From Cymbidium sinense (lineage: Eukaryota; Streptophyta; Magnoliopsida; Asparagales; Orchidaceae), in assembly GCA_021442155.1 (NCBI GenBank), contig CM038214.1:50846703-50910702 (forward strand): a DNA stretch of 64,000 bases, given 5' to 3'. Shown piece after piece: positions 35,467 to 48,953 of the stretch; position 1 is the first letter of the stretch; every line of letters begins with the position of its first letter. The position numbers and the translations under genes were made by a program. The notes below the pieces were generated by a model. It made no database searches. It saw nothing but the letters and a program-made list of their open reading frames with translations, and was not told the origin of the DNA.

Positions 35467-38400
35467 CTAAAAACCCTAAACTAAATCAACCAAACCTAAA
35501 ACCAACACTACCCTAAACTCTAAAACCTAAATACACTAAACCTAACCAAACCCTTAAAATCCACCTTAAACTAAACAGAAACTACCCTAAACCCAAACCA
35601 ACCCAAACCCCAAAACCTAAACCCTAAACTAAACCCTAAACCTACTACTAATAAACCCTACCAAAACCTAAAAACTAAACCAAACCCCCTCTTAACTAAA
35701 CCCCAAAAGCTAAAAACCTAAACTACTAAATAAAACATTAAGATAAAGATAAATAGAACTAAACCAAAATAAAATAAAAAAAATAAAAACTAAACTAAAA
35801 TAAATAAAATAAAAACATAAATAAACTAAAAAATAAAATAAACCAAAAAATAAAAACTATATGTAAAATAGAAATAAAATAAACCTAAAATAAAATAAAA
35901 TAAAATAAAAACTAAATTAACACCTAAACCTAAAAAATAAAAACCAAAAATAAATAAAAAAATAAAACCTAAACCCTAAGCTAAAAAGAAAAACCTAAAC
36001 CTAAAATAAATAAACTAAAATAAACCTAAACATAAACTGAAGCTAAAGATAAATAAAGACTTAAACCTAAACTTAAATGAAGCTAAAACTGAAGCCAAAA
36101 CAAAATAAAATAAAATAAACATAAATAAACCTAAACCTAAATTGAAAACTAAAACATAAAAATAAACTTAAAATAAAAACCATAAACGTAAACCTAAAAA
36201 AAATAAATAAAAACCTAAACCTAAACCTAAGAATAAAAAACCTAAACATACAAAAAAAAGTTAAACTAAATTAGAAAATAAACATAAACCTAATGTGAAA
36301 CCTAAAAAATAATATAAAATAAATAAACCTAAAATAAATGAACTAAACTAAATAAAAATAAAAAATAAACATAAACAAAAATAAAAAATAAAATAAACTA
36401 AAATACATAAAAAATAAACTAAATAAACCTAAACCTAGTAGTTTACTTAATTTTTTTTAAAAAAAACCCTAAATCCTAAACCCTAAATGTACAACCCTAG
36501 ACCTACAACCCTAAACCCTTAAAACCCTAAACCCTAAATCCTAAGCCTTAAACCATAAACCCTAAATACTTAAAAACCTAAACCTTAAGTAAATAAAACC
36601 TAAAAATAAAATAAAAAAAACCTAAACATAAATAAAATAAATAAATAAATAGCTAAACTAAACTAAAAAAAATAAAGCTAAGAATAGAAACCTAAATATA
36701 ATAAAACTAAATGTAAAATAAAAAATAAACCTAAAATAAAATAATAAAACTAAATAAAAACCTAAATCTAAAAATATACCTAAAATAAAACCTAAAAATA
36801 AATAAATAAATAAACCCAAACCCTAAACTTAAAATAAAACTTAACCAAAAATAAAATAAAAATAAACAAAATAAAATAAACCTAAACCTAAACTAAGAGC
36901 TAAACTAAAATAAATAAAACCTAAACTTAAACCAAAATAAACTAAACATAAAACCCTAAAATAAATAAAATAAAATAAAAAATAAACCTAAATGTAAACT
37001 AAAATAAAACCTAAAATAAACCTAAAATAAAAAAAAACTAACCCTAAAGCCTAAACCCAAAAAGCTAAAAACCTAAACCTAAACTAAATGAAACCTAAAA
37101 AATAAAATAAATAAAAAGCTAAACTAAACTAAAATAAATAAATAAAATAAAATAAAAACATAAACTAAAACCTAAACATAAACCAAAACCCTAAAAAAAT
37201 ATTAACTAAACTAAAATAAAATAAATAAAATCCTAAACTAAATTAAAAAAATTAAAAACCTAATTAAAATAATAACTTAAACTAAAATAAAAATAAAATA
37301 AACCTAAAATAAAATAAAATAAATACTAAATAAAAACCAAAACCTAAAAAATAAACTTAAAAATAAATAAAAAATAAAACGCGGACCTTAAACTAAAAAA
37401 AACCTTAATCTAAAATAAAAATAAAATAGTCCTAAACCTAAACTAAAATAAACTAAACTAAAACAAATAAAACATAAACCTAAACCTAAAATAAACTATA
37501 CCTAACATAAACTTAAACTAAATAAAATAAACTAAAATGAACCTAAACCTAAAGTAAAAATATTAGCTAAAAATAAACCTCAAATAAAATAAACCTAAAC
37601 CTAAAAAAATAAATTAAAAATCAAAACCTAAACCAAAAGATAAAAAATAAAACTTAATCTAAAATATAAAATAAAAATAAAACTAAACTAAAAAATAAAC
37701 CTAAACCTAAACCTAAAAAAAACTAAAATAAATAAACCTAAAATAAATAAACTAAAATATAATAATAAAATAAACCTAAATAAAATAAAAATAAAATAAA
37801 CTAAAATAATTAAAAAATAAACTAAATAAACCAAAACCTACTGGTTTACTTAATTTAAAGAAATTAAGAAGATAAAAAAATATATTTAAAAATTAAAAAA
37901 ATCCTAAACCCTAAACCCTAAAACTACAACCCTAAATCCTAAACCTACAACCCTAAAACCTTAAAACCTAAATCCTAAACCCTAAACCCTAAACCATAAA
38001 ACTCTAAACCTTAAACCCTAAACCCCAAAACCTAAACCCTAAACACTAAACCCCAAACCCTAATCCCTAACAAATCTAAAGCTAAAATAAATAAAACCTA
38101 AAATAAAATAAAAGACATAAACCTAAACTAAAACCTAAACCTAAACCTAAACTTAAAAACATAAAATTTAATTAAATTAAAATTAAAATAAATAAAACCT
38201 AAACTAAACTAAAATAAAAACCTAAATAAAATAAAAGCTAAACCTAAACTAAAGATAAAATAAACCTAAAAATAAAATAAAATAAAACTACATAAAAAAA
38301 AACCTAAAATAAACCTAAAAATAAATAAAAATAAAACCTAAACTAAACTAAAAAAAACTAAACCTAAAATAAAATAAAATAACCTAAACATAAACTAAAA

Positions 38401-39931
38401 TAAACTAAACTAAAATAAATAAAACCTAAAACTAAAATAAACTAAACCTAGACCTAAACCTAAACCTAAAATAAGTAAAATATAATAAACTAAAAAATGA
38501 ACATGAACTTAGACTAAAGAATAATACCTAAAATAAAAACCTAAAACCTAAACCTAAAAAAATATAATAAAAACCTAAACTAAACCTCAACATAAAAAAT
38601 AAAACCTAAACCTAAAAAATAAACTAAAGTTAAAACTAAAGCTAAACCTAAACCTAAATATTAAACTAAAATAAATAAACCCAAAATAAATAAATAAAAC
38701 TAAATTTAAATAAAAATAAACCTATGTAAAAAAAAAAAAATTAAACTAAAAAAAAAATAAAACCTAAAACAATTTATTTAATTTAAAAAACATTAACCCT
38801 AACCCTAAACCTAAAACCCTAAACCCTACCCAAACCCTACCCAAACCATAAATCCTAACCAACTGGTCTGACCCTAACCTACCCTACCACTACACCCTGA
38901 CCACTGATCCTAAATCCCAAAGCTGGTGAAGCCTAAAACTAAACCTACCCACCCTACCCTAATCCTAACCCACACCTAAACCCTTCCTAAAACCCTAAAT
39001 GCTAAACCCACCCAAACCTAAAACTAATTCAAAGTAAAACCTAAAATAAAATAAATAAAAAAACGAACCTAAATAAAATAAAAAAATTAAATTAAATTAA
39101 ACTTAGATTAATACTAAACTTAAACTTAAAATAAAATAAAATAAAATAAAAAAAAATAAATTAAAATCAAAGAATGTAAACCTAAACTAAAAAATAAAAT
39201 AAACCTAAGAATAAAAGACTTAATAAAATAAAACTAAATGTAAAATAAAAAATAAAATAAACCTAAAACAAAATAAAATAAAATCTAAATAAAACCTAAA
39301 CTTAAAAAAAATAAACTAAAATAAAACTTAAAATTAAACAAAATAAAACCTAAACCCTAATAAAACTAAACCTAAAATAAAAAAATACAAAATAAAAATC
39401 TAAAACTTAAACCTAAAAAAATAAAATAAAAACCAAAACCTAAACATAAAAAATAAACTAAAATAAATAATATAAACTAAAATAAAAAAACTAAAATAAA
39501 TAAAGTAAAATATGTAATAAAATAAAAATAAAAATAAAGAAAAAAACTAAAATAAATAAAAAATAAACTAAATAAACTAAACTGCTTTAATTTTTTTTTA
39601 AAAAGAAACCCTAAACCTAAACCTTAAAACTAACCCTAAACCCTAAACTCTACACCTACAACACTAAACCTACAACCCTCAACCCTAAATCCTAAGCCCT
39701 AAACCCTAAAAAACCCTAAACCATATAAACTAAATCTTAAACACTAACCCTAAACCCTAAACCCTAAAACCCTAAAACCTCAAACCCTAAACCCTAAACC
39801 TGAAACCCTAACCCTAAACCCTATACTCGAAACCCTAAACCATAAACCTAAACCTAAAGTAACTAAATAAATTAAAAAAATAAACTTAAATTATAAAACA
39901 TAATAACCTAAACCTAAACCTAAATACTAAG
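35467..39931. repeat. Degenerate telomere-like tract, CCCTAAA polarity
   Basis: Repeated alternation of clean CCCTAAA clusters and A-rich drift. GTTTACTTAATTT boxes at 36441 and 37844 and a decayed one near 39587 mark each switch from A-rich to clean repeats. The leader AGTAACTAAATAAATT is at about 39858. No gene. Confidence 0.83.
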
Positions 39932-40385
39932 AATGGGAAAAACCTTGATGGCAGGAACGTCTCTGTAAACCAAGCTCAATCTCGATCTAGTAGTGGAGGC
40001 GAAGGTGAAGGAAGCAGTTATCGGACTGGTGGTTAAGGATCTAGAGGTGCTGGTGGATATGGAGGTGGTGGTCGGAGTAGTGGTGGTTACAGAGGTCGGA
40101 GGAACGATGGTGGTTATAGTCGTGGTGGTGACAGAGGGAGAGATAAGGAATATGATGGTGGATCCCACTACTGGAGAGGTTGGGTTCATTCTGATGGGAA
40201 CTGGGGAGAATGAAGAACTGCTGATCTGATATGCTGCTCATGTAACTATCTCTTTAGTTTTGCTCTAGGTGAGATCATTTTTTATTTATGGCATCGCTTG
40301 TGTCTTCGAAAACTTGGCGTGTTACTTGGTTGATGAAATCAAAATGAAGAAATGTGAATTCAAATTTGTTTTATGTTAAAAAAAA
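39932..40385 (+). pseudogene. GR-RBP 3' fragment, copy J
   Basis: Best-preserved RRM end: NGKNLDGRNVSVNQAQSRSS, very close to the plant GR-RBP pattern. The Gly tail has one in-frame stop (after YRTGG), continues through GYGGGGRSSGGYRGRRN and ends GNWGE plus TGA near 40211. The 3' UTR is shorter, with an internal deletion near 40255, then an A-run. Confidence 0.86.
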
Positions 40386-43300
40386 GCCATTATCCCTAAA
40401 CTATAACCTCAACCCTGGACCTAAAACCTAAACCCTCAACCCTAACCCTAAACCCTAAAACCATAAAAAATAAACCCACTAAACTAAAGCCACAAACCTA
40501 AACCCTAAACCACAAACCATAAACAACTAAACCCCACTCCAAACTATAAATCCTCAACTAACCCTAAACCCTAAATCTTAAAAAAGCTTAAAACCTAAAC
40601 TAAATAAATAAAATAAAATAAATAAAAAACCTAAATAAAATAAAATAAAATTAAAATAAACTAAAGCCAAAACTAAACCAAAACCTAAAATAAAATAAAA
40701 TAAAAGAAAATTAAACTAAAATAAAATAAATAAAACTAAACTAAACAAAAATAAATAACCTAAATAAAATAAAACTAAACCTGAAATAAAATAAAATAAA
40801 CCTAAAATAAAAATAAAATTAAAAAAAAAACCTAAACCTAAACAATAAACCGTAAAAATAAACCTAAAAAAAAAAAAATAAAACTTAAGTTCTAAACTAT
40901 TAGAAAAAATAAAACTTTAAATAAAAAATAAATTTAACATAATAAAATAAACCTAAACCTAAACTAAAATAAACTAAAACCTAAACCTAAACATAAACCT
41001 AAACTTAATCCTAAAAATATAATAAAATAAAAATAAAAAATAAAATTAAACAAAAATAAAAGAAATAAAAACCTAAACTAAACTAAAAAAATAAAATAAA
41101 CCTAGACATAAAAAAACCTAAATAAAATAAAAACTAACCCTAAAATAAAAATAAAATAAAATAAAACCTAAACTATAAACTAAAATAATCCTAAACCTGA
41201 AAAAAAATAAACAAAATAAAATAAACCTAAACCTAAATAAAAATAAACTAAACTAAAATAAATAAAACCTAAATAAAAAAATAAATATAAACCAAAAACC
41301 TAAACTAAAATAAAATAAACTAAAATAAATTAAACCTAAAAAAAAATAAAACCTAAAATAAACCTAAAATAAAACTTAAAACCTAAACCAAAAAATAAAA
41401 AAATAAAACCTAAACCTAAACTTAAAAATAAAAAATAAAAATATACAAATAAAAAAATAACACTAAAACTAAATAAAAAATAAACAAATACCTAAACCTT
41501 AACCTAAAAAATAAACTAAATAAAAAACTTAAACAAAAATAAATAAACCAAACTAAATAAAAATAAAAAATAAACCTAAAAAAATCAAATAAATTAAAAT
41601 AAATAAACTAAATAAATATAATACACCTAAAACTATCGATTTACTTAATTTTGAAAAAAAAAACCTAAACCCTAAATCCTAAACCCTAAGCCTAAAATTC
41701 TAAGCCATAAACCCTAAAACCTAAACCTAAACCCCAAAACTAACCATAAACCCTAAACCCTAAAAAATTAAAAAAATAAAAAAAAACCCTAACCCTAAAA
41801 CTTAAACTCTAAAACTAACGCTAAACACTAAACCGAAACCCTAAACCTTAAACCCTAAAATACTAAACCCTAAACCTTAAACCCTAAAACTCTAAATCCT
41901 AAACCCTAAAACCTATAGCCCTAAACCCTAAACCCCAAACCCTAAACCCAAAACCTTAAACCAAAAACTTGAAACCCTAAAAACCTAAAATCCTAAACCT
42001 AAACTAAATAAAACTTAAAATTAAAATAAATAAGAAAGCCTAAACCTAAATAAAATAAATTAAAACCTAATTTAAAACCTAATCTAAATCTAAAAATAAA
42101 ATAAAATAAAAAATGAAAACCAAACTAAAATAAAATAAAGAAAAACATAAACTAAACTAAACTGAAAAATAAAATAAACCTAAATAGATAAAACTTAAAT
42201 AACATAGAACCGAAACATAAAATAAAAATAAACTAAACCTAGAATAAAATAAAATAAAAACCTAAACCAAAAAATAAACCTAAAAATATATTTCAAAAGT
42301 TAAACCTAAGCCTTAAACTAAAAAAATAACTTAAAAAAAACAAAATAAAATAAACTTAAACCTAAACTATAATAAACTAAACTAAAATAAACTAAACAAA
42401 AATAAACAAATCCTAAACCTAAACCCAAAATAAACTAAACCTAAACTAAACTAAATAATAAAATAAACTAAAATAAACCTAAACTAAATAATAAACCTCA
42501 AAATAAACCTAAAATAAAATGAAAACCTAAACTAAGAAAAAAAATAAAATAAAACCTAAACTAAAATAAAAAAATAAGACCAAAACCTAAAAAAATTAAA
42601 AAAAAAAATAAAACTAAACTAAAAAATAAACCTAAACTTAAAAAATAAACAAAAATAAAAAACATAAACTAATATAAATAAACCTTAAATAAAAAAACTA
42701 AATTAAATAAAAATAAGCCAAAATTTAAATAAAAAATAAAAAAGTAAAATAAATAAATAATAAACTAAATAAACCTAAACCCGCTTACTAATTTAAAAAA
42801 AAAAATAAAACCTAAAATAAGATTAAACCCTAAACCTAAAACTAAAATAAAACCTAAACCTACAACCCTAAACCCTAAACCCTAAGAAACCCTATATCCT
42901 AACCCTAAACCTTAAACACTAAACCCTAAACTAACCCTAAAACCTAAATCCTAAACCTTAAACTAACCCTAAACCCTACAAACCCTAAACCCTAAACCCT
43001 AAACCTTAAATCCTAGTAACTAAACCTAAAACCTTAAACCCTAAACCAATAAACTAACCTTAAACCCTAAACCCTTAAAACCCTAAACCCTTAAGCCTAA
43101 ACATTAAACCTTAAACACTAAACCCTAAACCCTAAACTCTGACCCTAAACCCAAAACCCTAAATCGTAAAACCCTAAACCCTAAACCCTAAATTATGCAA
43201 ACTTGAAAACATAAGCCTTAACTAAATAAAACCTAAAATTAAAATAAATAAAAAATTGAAAGCCTAAATAAAATAAAATAAAATAAAAAACTAAACTAAA

Positions 43301-44303
43301 CCTAAACCTAAACCTAAAAATAAAATAAAATAAAGAAAATAAAAGAAAACTAAAATATAATAAATACAAGCCTAAACTAAACTAAAAATAAAATAAACCT
43401 AAGAATAAAAAACTTAAATATAATAGAAACTAAACATAAATAAAAAATAAACCTAAAAAAAGAAAATAAAAAATATACAAAACTAAACTTAAAAATAAAC
43501 CTACAAAATAAAAAAATAAAACCTAAACCCTAAACCGAGAAAACCTAAACTTAAAAAAATAAAAAATAAAAAAATAATAAAATAAAAATTTACCTAAACT
43601 AAAATAAATTAAAAATAAATAAAACCTAAACCTAAACCAAAATAAATAAACTAAACTTAAACCTAAACCTAATATAAATAAAATAAATTAAATGAAAATC
43701 AAACCAAAACCTAAACTAAAAAATATAACTAAAAAATAAACCTAAAACCTAAACTTAAAATAAAATAAAAAACCTAAACCTAAACCAAAATAAAAAAATA
43801 AACCTAAACCTAGAAAATAAAAATATAAAACACAACTAAAAGTAAAAACTTGAACCTAAAAAAAAAAATAAACTAAAATAAATAACCTAAACTAAAATAA
43901 ATAAACCTAAAATTAATATAGTAAACTTAATAAAAATAAAAAATAAACCTAACTAAAAATAAAAAATAAAATAAACTAAAATAAATAAATGATAAACTAA
44001 ATAAACCTAAACTTACCATTTTACATAACTTTAAAAGAAACCATAAACCCTAAATCCTAAACCCTAAACCTAAACCCTAAACCCTAAACCCTAAACCTTA
44101 AACCCTAAACCCTTAACCCTGAAAAACCCTAAACCCTAAACCCTAATAAACACTAAACCCTAAACTAACCCTAAACCCTAAACCCTAAACACTAACCCTA
44201 AATTATAAACCCTAAACCCCAAACCCTAAACCTAAACCTAAGGTAACTAAATAAATTAAAAAATAAACCTAAAGCCTAAAATGTAATAAACATAAACCCT
44301 AAG
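40386..44303. repeat. Degenerate telomere-like tract, CCCTAAA polarity
   Basis: Clean clusters near 41660-41990, 42830-43200 and 44040-44230 alternate with A-rich drift. Box elements are at about 41638 (GATTTACTTAATTTT), 42783 and 44009. The leader GTAACTAAATAAATT is at about 44242. No gene. Confidence 0.83.
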
Positions 44304-44732
44304 AATGGGCGTAAGATCGCAAGAACATCACTATAACTAGCCTCTAGATCTAGTGGTGGAGGAAGGGAAGGTGGAGGCTTATTGCATTGGATCCTTGTGG
44401 GATATGGAGGTATCAAAGAAGTGGTGGTGGAGGAGAGGAAGAACGATCAAGGTTACAAATGGCGAGGAGAGATCGGGGATATGATGGTGGACCCCGCTAC
44501 TCGATAGGCCTGTGTGGTTCAGATGGGAACTAAAGAAATTGAAGAATGATCGATCTAATTCGCTTATGGAACTTCTAATACAAATAAGTATCTAGGGTTT
44601 TTGATTTTCACCATGCATGCTCATTTTCGATCTATGTCATTGCTTGTGTCTTAAAATACTTGGTGTGCTACTTGGTTGATGAAATCAAAAAGAAGAAATA
44701 TTGAATCTAAATTTGTTCCCTATTAAAAAAAA
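44304..44732 (+). pseudogene. GR-RBP 3' fragment, copy K (decayed)
   Basis: Recognisable by the AATGGG start, the RNIT remnant, GGGY-type codons, the GGGGATATGATGGTGG block, the GNxRN-like end and the conserved 3' UTR with an A-run at about 44724. The Gly tail is scrambled by indels. Confidence 0.78.
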
Positions 44733-46047
44733 CCAAAAACCCTAAACACTAAACTAAAACCTAAATCCTAAACCTAAAAACAAAACCCTAAACCCTAAAC
44801 CCTAAACCTTAAAAACCATAAACCCTAAACCTTAGACCCTAAACCCTAAAACCCTAAACCCTAAGCCATAGACCTTAAAATGTAAACCCTAAACCCTAAA
44901 ACCTAAACCCTAAACAAACCCTAAACCCTAAAACTGAAAAGCTAAAAACCAAAACCTAAACTAAATAAAACTTAAAAATAAAATAAATAAAAAAACCTTA
45001 TCCAAAATAAAATAAAAACATAAACTAAAACCTAAACCTAAACCTAAACCTAAACCTAAAAGAAAATAAAATAAAAAATAAAAATTAAACTAAAATAAAA
45101 TAAATAAAAACCTAAACTAAACTAAAACTTAAATAAAATAAAAACTAAACCTAAAATAAAAATAAAATAAAACTAAAAATAAATAAATAAAAACCTAAAC
45201 CTAAAATAAAAATAAAATAAATCTAAACCTAAACTAAAATAAACTAAACTAAAAAAAATAAAACCTAAACCTAAATCAAGGTAAAATAAAATCAATTAAA
45301 AATAAACCTAAATTTAAACTTAAAAATAAAACCTAAAAATAAAACTAAAAACAATACCTAAAGCCTAAACCTAAAAAAATAAAATAAAAGCCAAAACCTA
45401 AACCTAAAAGTAAAAAATAAAACCTAAACCTAATAAATAAACTAAAAATAAAACTTAACTAAAAAAATAAACCTAAACCTAAACGAAAACCTAAACCTAA
45501 AAAATGACTAAAATAAAAAATCTAAACTAAAATAAATAAACTAAACTAAAAATAAAAATAAATAAATAAAAAAAAATAAAAGTAAAATAAACTAAAATAA
45601 GAAAATAAACTAAATAAACATAAAACTACCACTTTACTTAATTAAAAAAAATTATAAAAAAATTTTAAAAAAAATTAAATAAAAAAACCCTAAACCCTAA
45701 GACTAACCTAAAACCCTAAACCCTAAACCCTAAACCCTAAGGCCCTAAACCTGAAACCCTAAACTCTAAACCCTAAAACCTAAAACCTACAACCCTAAAC
45801 CCTGAACCGTAAACCCAAACCCTAAATCCTAAACCCTACACCCTAAACCCTAAACCCTAAACCATAAACCCTATAAACTTAAAAACCTAAACATAAACTA
45901 AATAAAACCTAAAAATAAAATAAATAAAAAAACCTAAACCTAAATAAAATAAAAACCTAAATTGAAACATAAACCTAAGCCTAAAAATAAAATAAAATAA
46001 TAAAAATAAAAACTAAACTAAAATAAAATAAATAAAAACTTAAACTA
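44733..46047. repeat. Degenerate telomere-like tract, CCCTAAA polarity
   Basis: Clean CCCTAAA to about 44935, A-rich drift, a CTTTACTTAATT box near 45632, clean CCCTAAA to about 45880, A-rich drift to the RTE insertion point. Confidence 0.85.
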
Positions 46048-48953
46048 CAACAACAACAACAATAACAACAAGCCTTAATCCCACTAGGTGGGGTCGGCTA
46101 CATGAATCCTTTGTCTCCATTGTGTCCTATTATGTGTCAAATTCTCATTTAAATCAAGTATACTAAGATCATTTTTTATACATCTTAACCAAGTCTTTTA
46201 GGTCTACCTCTAGCTTTCTTAACATAAGGAAAATCTAATGCATCTACTCATCTACGGCCGACTTTATGTGGCAAACCATCTAATAATCTTATCTACCACC
46301 GGAGCTACTCCAACTTTTCCTAATATACTCATTTTGCATTCTATCTCTAAGAGTAAATCCACTCATCCACCTAAGCATCCTCATCTATGTAACACTTAAC
46401 TTAGCTATGCTTTTATTGGCCAACATTCGCACCATAAGTCATTGTAGGTCTTACCACCATCTTATAAAATTTTCCCTTTAGTTTAAATGGAACTTTTCTA
46501 TCACATAATAGGTCAGATGCATCTCTCCACTTCAACCATCCAACTTGAATTCTACTAATAACATCTCCATCTATTTCACCATCATTTTGAACAATAGAGC
46601 CTAAATATCAAACGCCACCTTATTAATGTGTTCACCTAATGTCACAACACTACCACTAGAACTTCTGCAACTAAAATTACACTCCATATATTCAATTTTA
46701 GATCTATTTAAATGAAAACCTTTAGACTCTAAAGTTGACCTCCATAATTCAAGTTTTCATTGGACTCCTTCTCTAGTCTTATCAATAAGAAGAATGTCAT
46801 CAGCAAAAAGCATACACCAAGGTACATCTTCTTATAAATGCTTAGTAAGAACATCCATAACTAAAGTAAAAAAGATAAGGGCTTAAAGCTGATCCTTGAT
46901 GTAATCCAATTGAAATAGGAAAATATTTTGTCAATCTTCCTTGTGTTTGGACAAGTAATGCCTCTAGTATACATATCCTTAATGACTTGAATATAACCAA
47001 TATTAACTCCTTTGCTCGGAACTCTCCAAAGAACATCTCTTGAAACTTTATCATAAGCTTTCTAAACTAATAAATATCATATGTAGATCCTCGTTACTTT
47101 CTATGCTTCTCCATCAAACCCCTTAACAAATGTATAGCATCCATAGTAGATCTACCTAACATGAAACCAAACTGATTGTGAGAAACTTCAATATCACATC
47201 ATATCCTATGCTCAATTTCTCTCTCCCATAATTTTAATGTATTGCACATTAACTTAATTCCTATATAATTTGCACACTCTTGTGTATCACCTTTATTCAT
47301 AAATATAGGAACCAACAAACTCTTTCTCCACTCATCTGGCATCTTTTTAGTCTTTAAAATGACATTAAAAAGATTTGTAAGCCAAGAAATTCCTTGAGCT
47401 TTTAAACATTTCCACACTTCAATTGGAATATTATTTGGTCTTACTGCTTTTCCACATTTCATTTTCTTTAAAGCTTCACTAACTTCAGATTTACTAATAC
47501 GATGATAAAAATGAAATTCTCTATTCTTGTTTAGGGTATTAAGGTTGCTAAAATCAATCATACTTTCAAATCCTTCATTGAAAAGTTTATCAAAATACCT
47601 CATCCACCTATTTTCAATATCCTTTTCTAAAAAAAGCATTTTATTATTTTCATCCTTAATACACCTCATTTGAATTATGTCTTTACTTCTCCTATCTCTT
47701 TGGTTGGCTAACTTATAAATACATCTTTCACCTTCTTTGGTATCTAATCTATTATATAAATCACCAAAAGCTAAATTTTTTGCATCATATACTGCTTTCT
47801 TAGAATCTCTATAGGTCACTTTATATCTTTCCCAATTCTCTGAGTTCTTACATCTAAACCAAGTTTTATAACAATACTTCTTATTTTTTATCTTTTCTTG
47901 CACACTCTGACTCCACCACCAACTATTCTTATTAAAAGAAGCTTTTCCTTTTGATTCTCCAAGCACATACTTAGCAACTTGCTTAATTTCACTTGCCATT
48001 TTTTTCCACATAATGTTAGCTTCCTCATGAATATCCCAAATTCTAATCTCTTGTAGCTTGCTCTTAAAAATAGTTTTATTTGTGTTCTTTAAGTGTCCCC
48101 ATCTAATTCTAGGACAATAATTTGATTTATTTTTTTTCTTACAATCTTTCATCTTAAAATCTAAAACTAACAATCGATGTTGGGTACTTAGACTTTCACT
48201 TAGAATGACCTTACAATCTTTACATTCTAAACAATCTATTTTTCTTATCAGAAAATAATCAACCTGTGTTTTACTAGATCCATTTTTATAAGTAATAATA
48301 TGCTGATCTCTTTTCTTAAATAAAGTGTTAGCAACTACAAAGTCATAAGCTAAAGCAAAATCTAATATAGTCCTACCTTCTTCATTAGTCACTCCAAATC
48401 CATAACCACCATGAATACTATTAAAATCTTCTGCCACTCTACCAACATGTCCATTAAAATCTCCTCCAATAAATACTTTTTCTTCAAGAGGTATCTTTTG
48501 TATTAATCCCTCTAATTCATTCCAAAAATTTTCTTTTGCGCTTACCTCCAAACCTACTTGAGGAGCATAGACACTTATAACATTGATAAGCTTAGTAACA
48601 ATAATCTTTAAAGCTATAATTCTATCTCCACATCTATTAATTTTATAACATTATCCTTCAAACTTTTATCTATAATCACACCTACACCATTTCTAGTTCG
48701 AGTTTTACTTGAATACCAAAGTTTAAAATCTAAACTATCAATTTCCTTGGCCTTCTCCCCAACCCATTTAGTTTCTTGAACACATAAAATATTTATCTTT
48801 CTATGAACCATAATATCTATTAATTCCATTAATTTACCTATAAGAGTACCTATATTCCAAGATCCAAACCTAATTCTAGTTTCATGGACTAACTTCTTTG
48901 CAGATCTATCCATAATGTGGGAACCCTTGCTTATTTAACACCGCACTACATGC
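46048..48953 (-). mobile_element. RTE-type LINE, near full length, inserted in the array
   Basis: Minus-strand non-LTR element. The 3' end is the (TTG)n tail (plus strand CAA repeats at 46048-46071) preceded by the conserved plant RTE end, CCCCACCTAGTGGGATTAAGG when read on the minus strand. The 5' end lies near 48953, about 40 bases before the first Met. Flanks are A-rich telomere-like sequence (ACTTAAACTA / AACTAAACTAAAC); low complexity hides the exact target duplication. It interrupts the array, so it is younger than it. Confidence 0.88.
46760..48913 (-). pseudogene. RTE ORF2: endonuclease plus reverse transcriptase, lightly broken
   Basis: The N-terminal apurinic-type endonuclease is clear: GSWNIGTL, VQETKW, GGDFNGHVG, VDYFLIRK and TQHRLLVLDF carry the expected Asn, Glu, Asp/Asn and His positions. 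The first frame (48614-48913) shifts by one base near 48630, where the sequence resumes as GDRIIALK...VISVYAPQVGL and runs open for 450 codons (47199-48551) through the linker (WWSQSVQEKI) into RT (WRKSLLVPIFMNKGD). After 47199 more small shifts occur, but NQFGFMLGRSTMDAI, GLHQGSALSPYLF and an intact LFADDILLID (near 46780) can be read. Few lesions for its length suggest a fairly recent insertion. The element has no separate ORF1, as usual for RTE. Confidence 0.88.
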
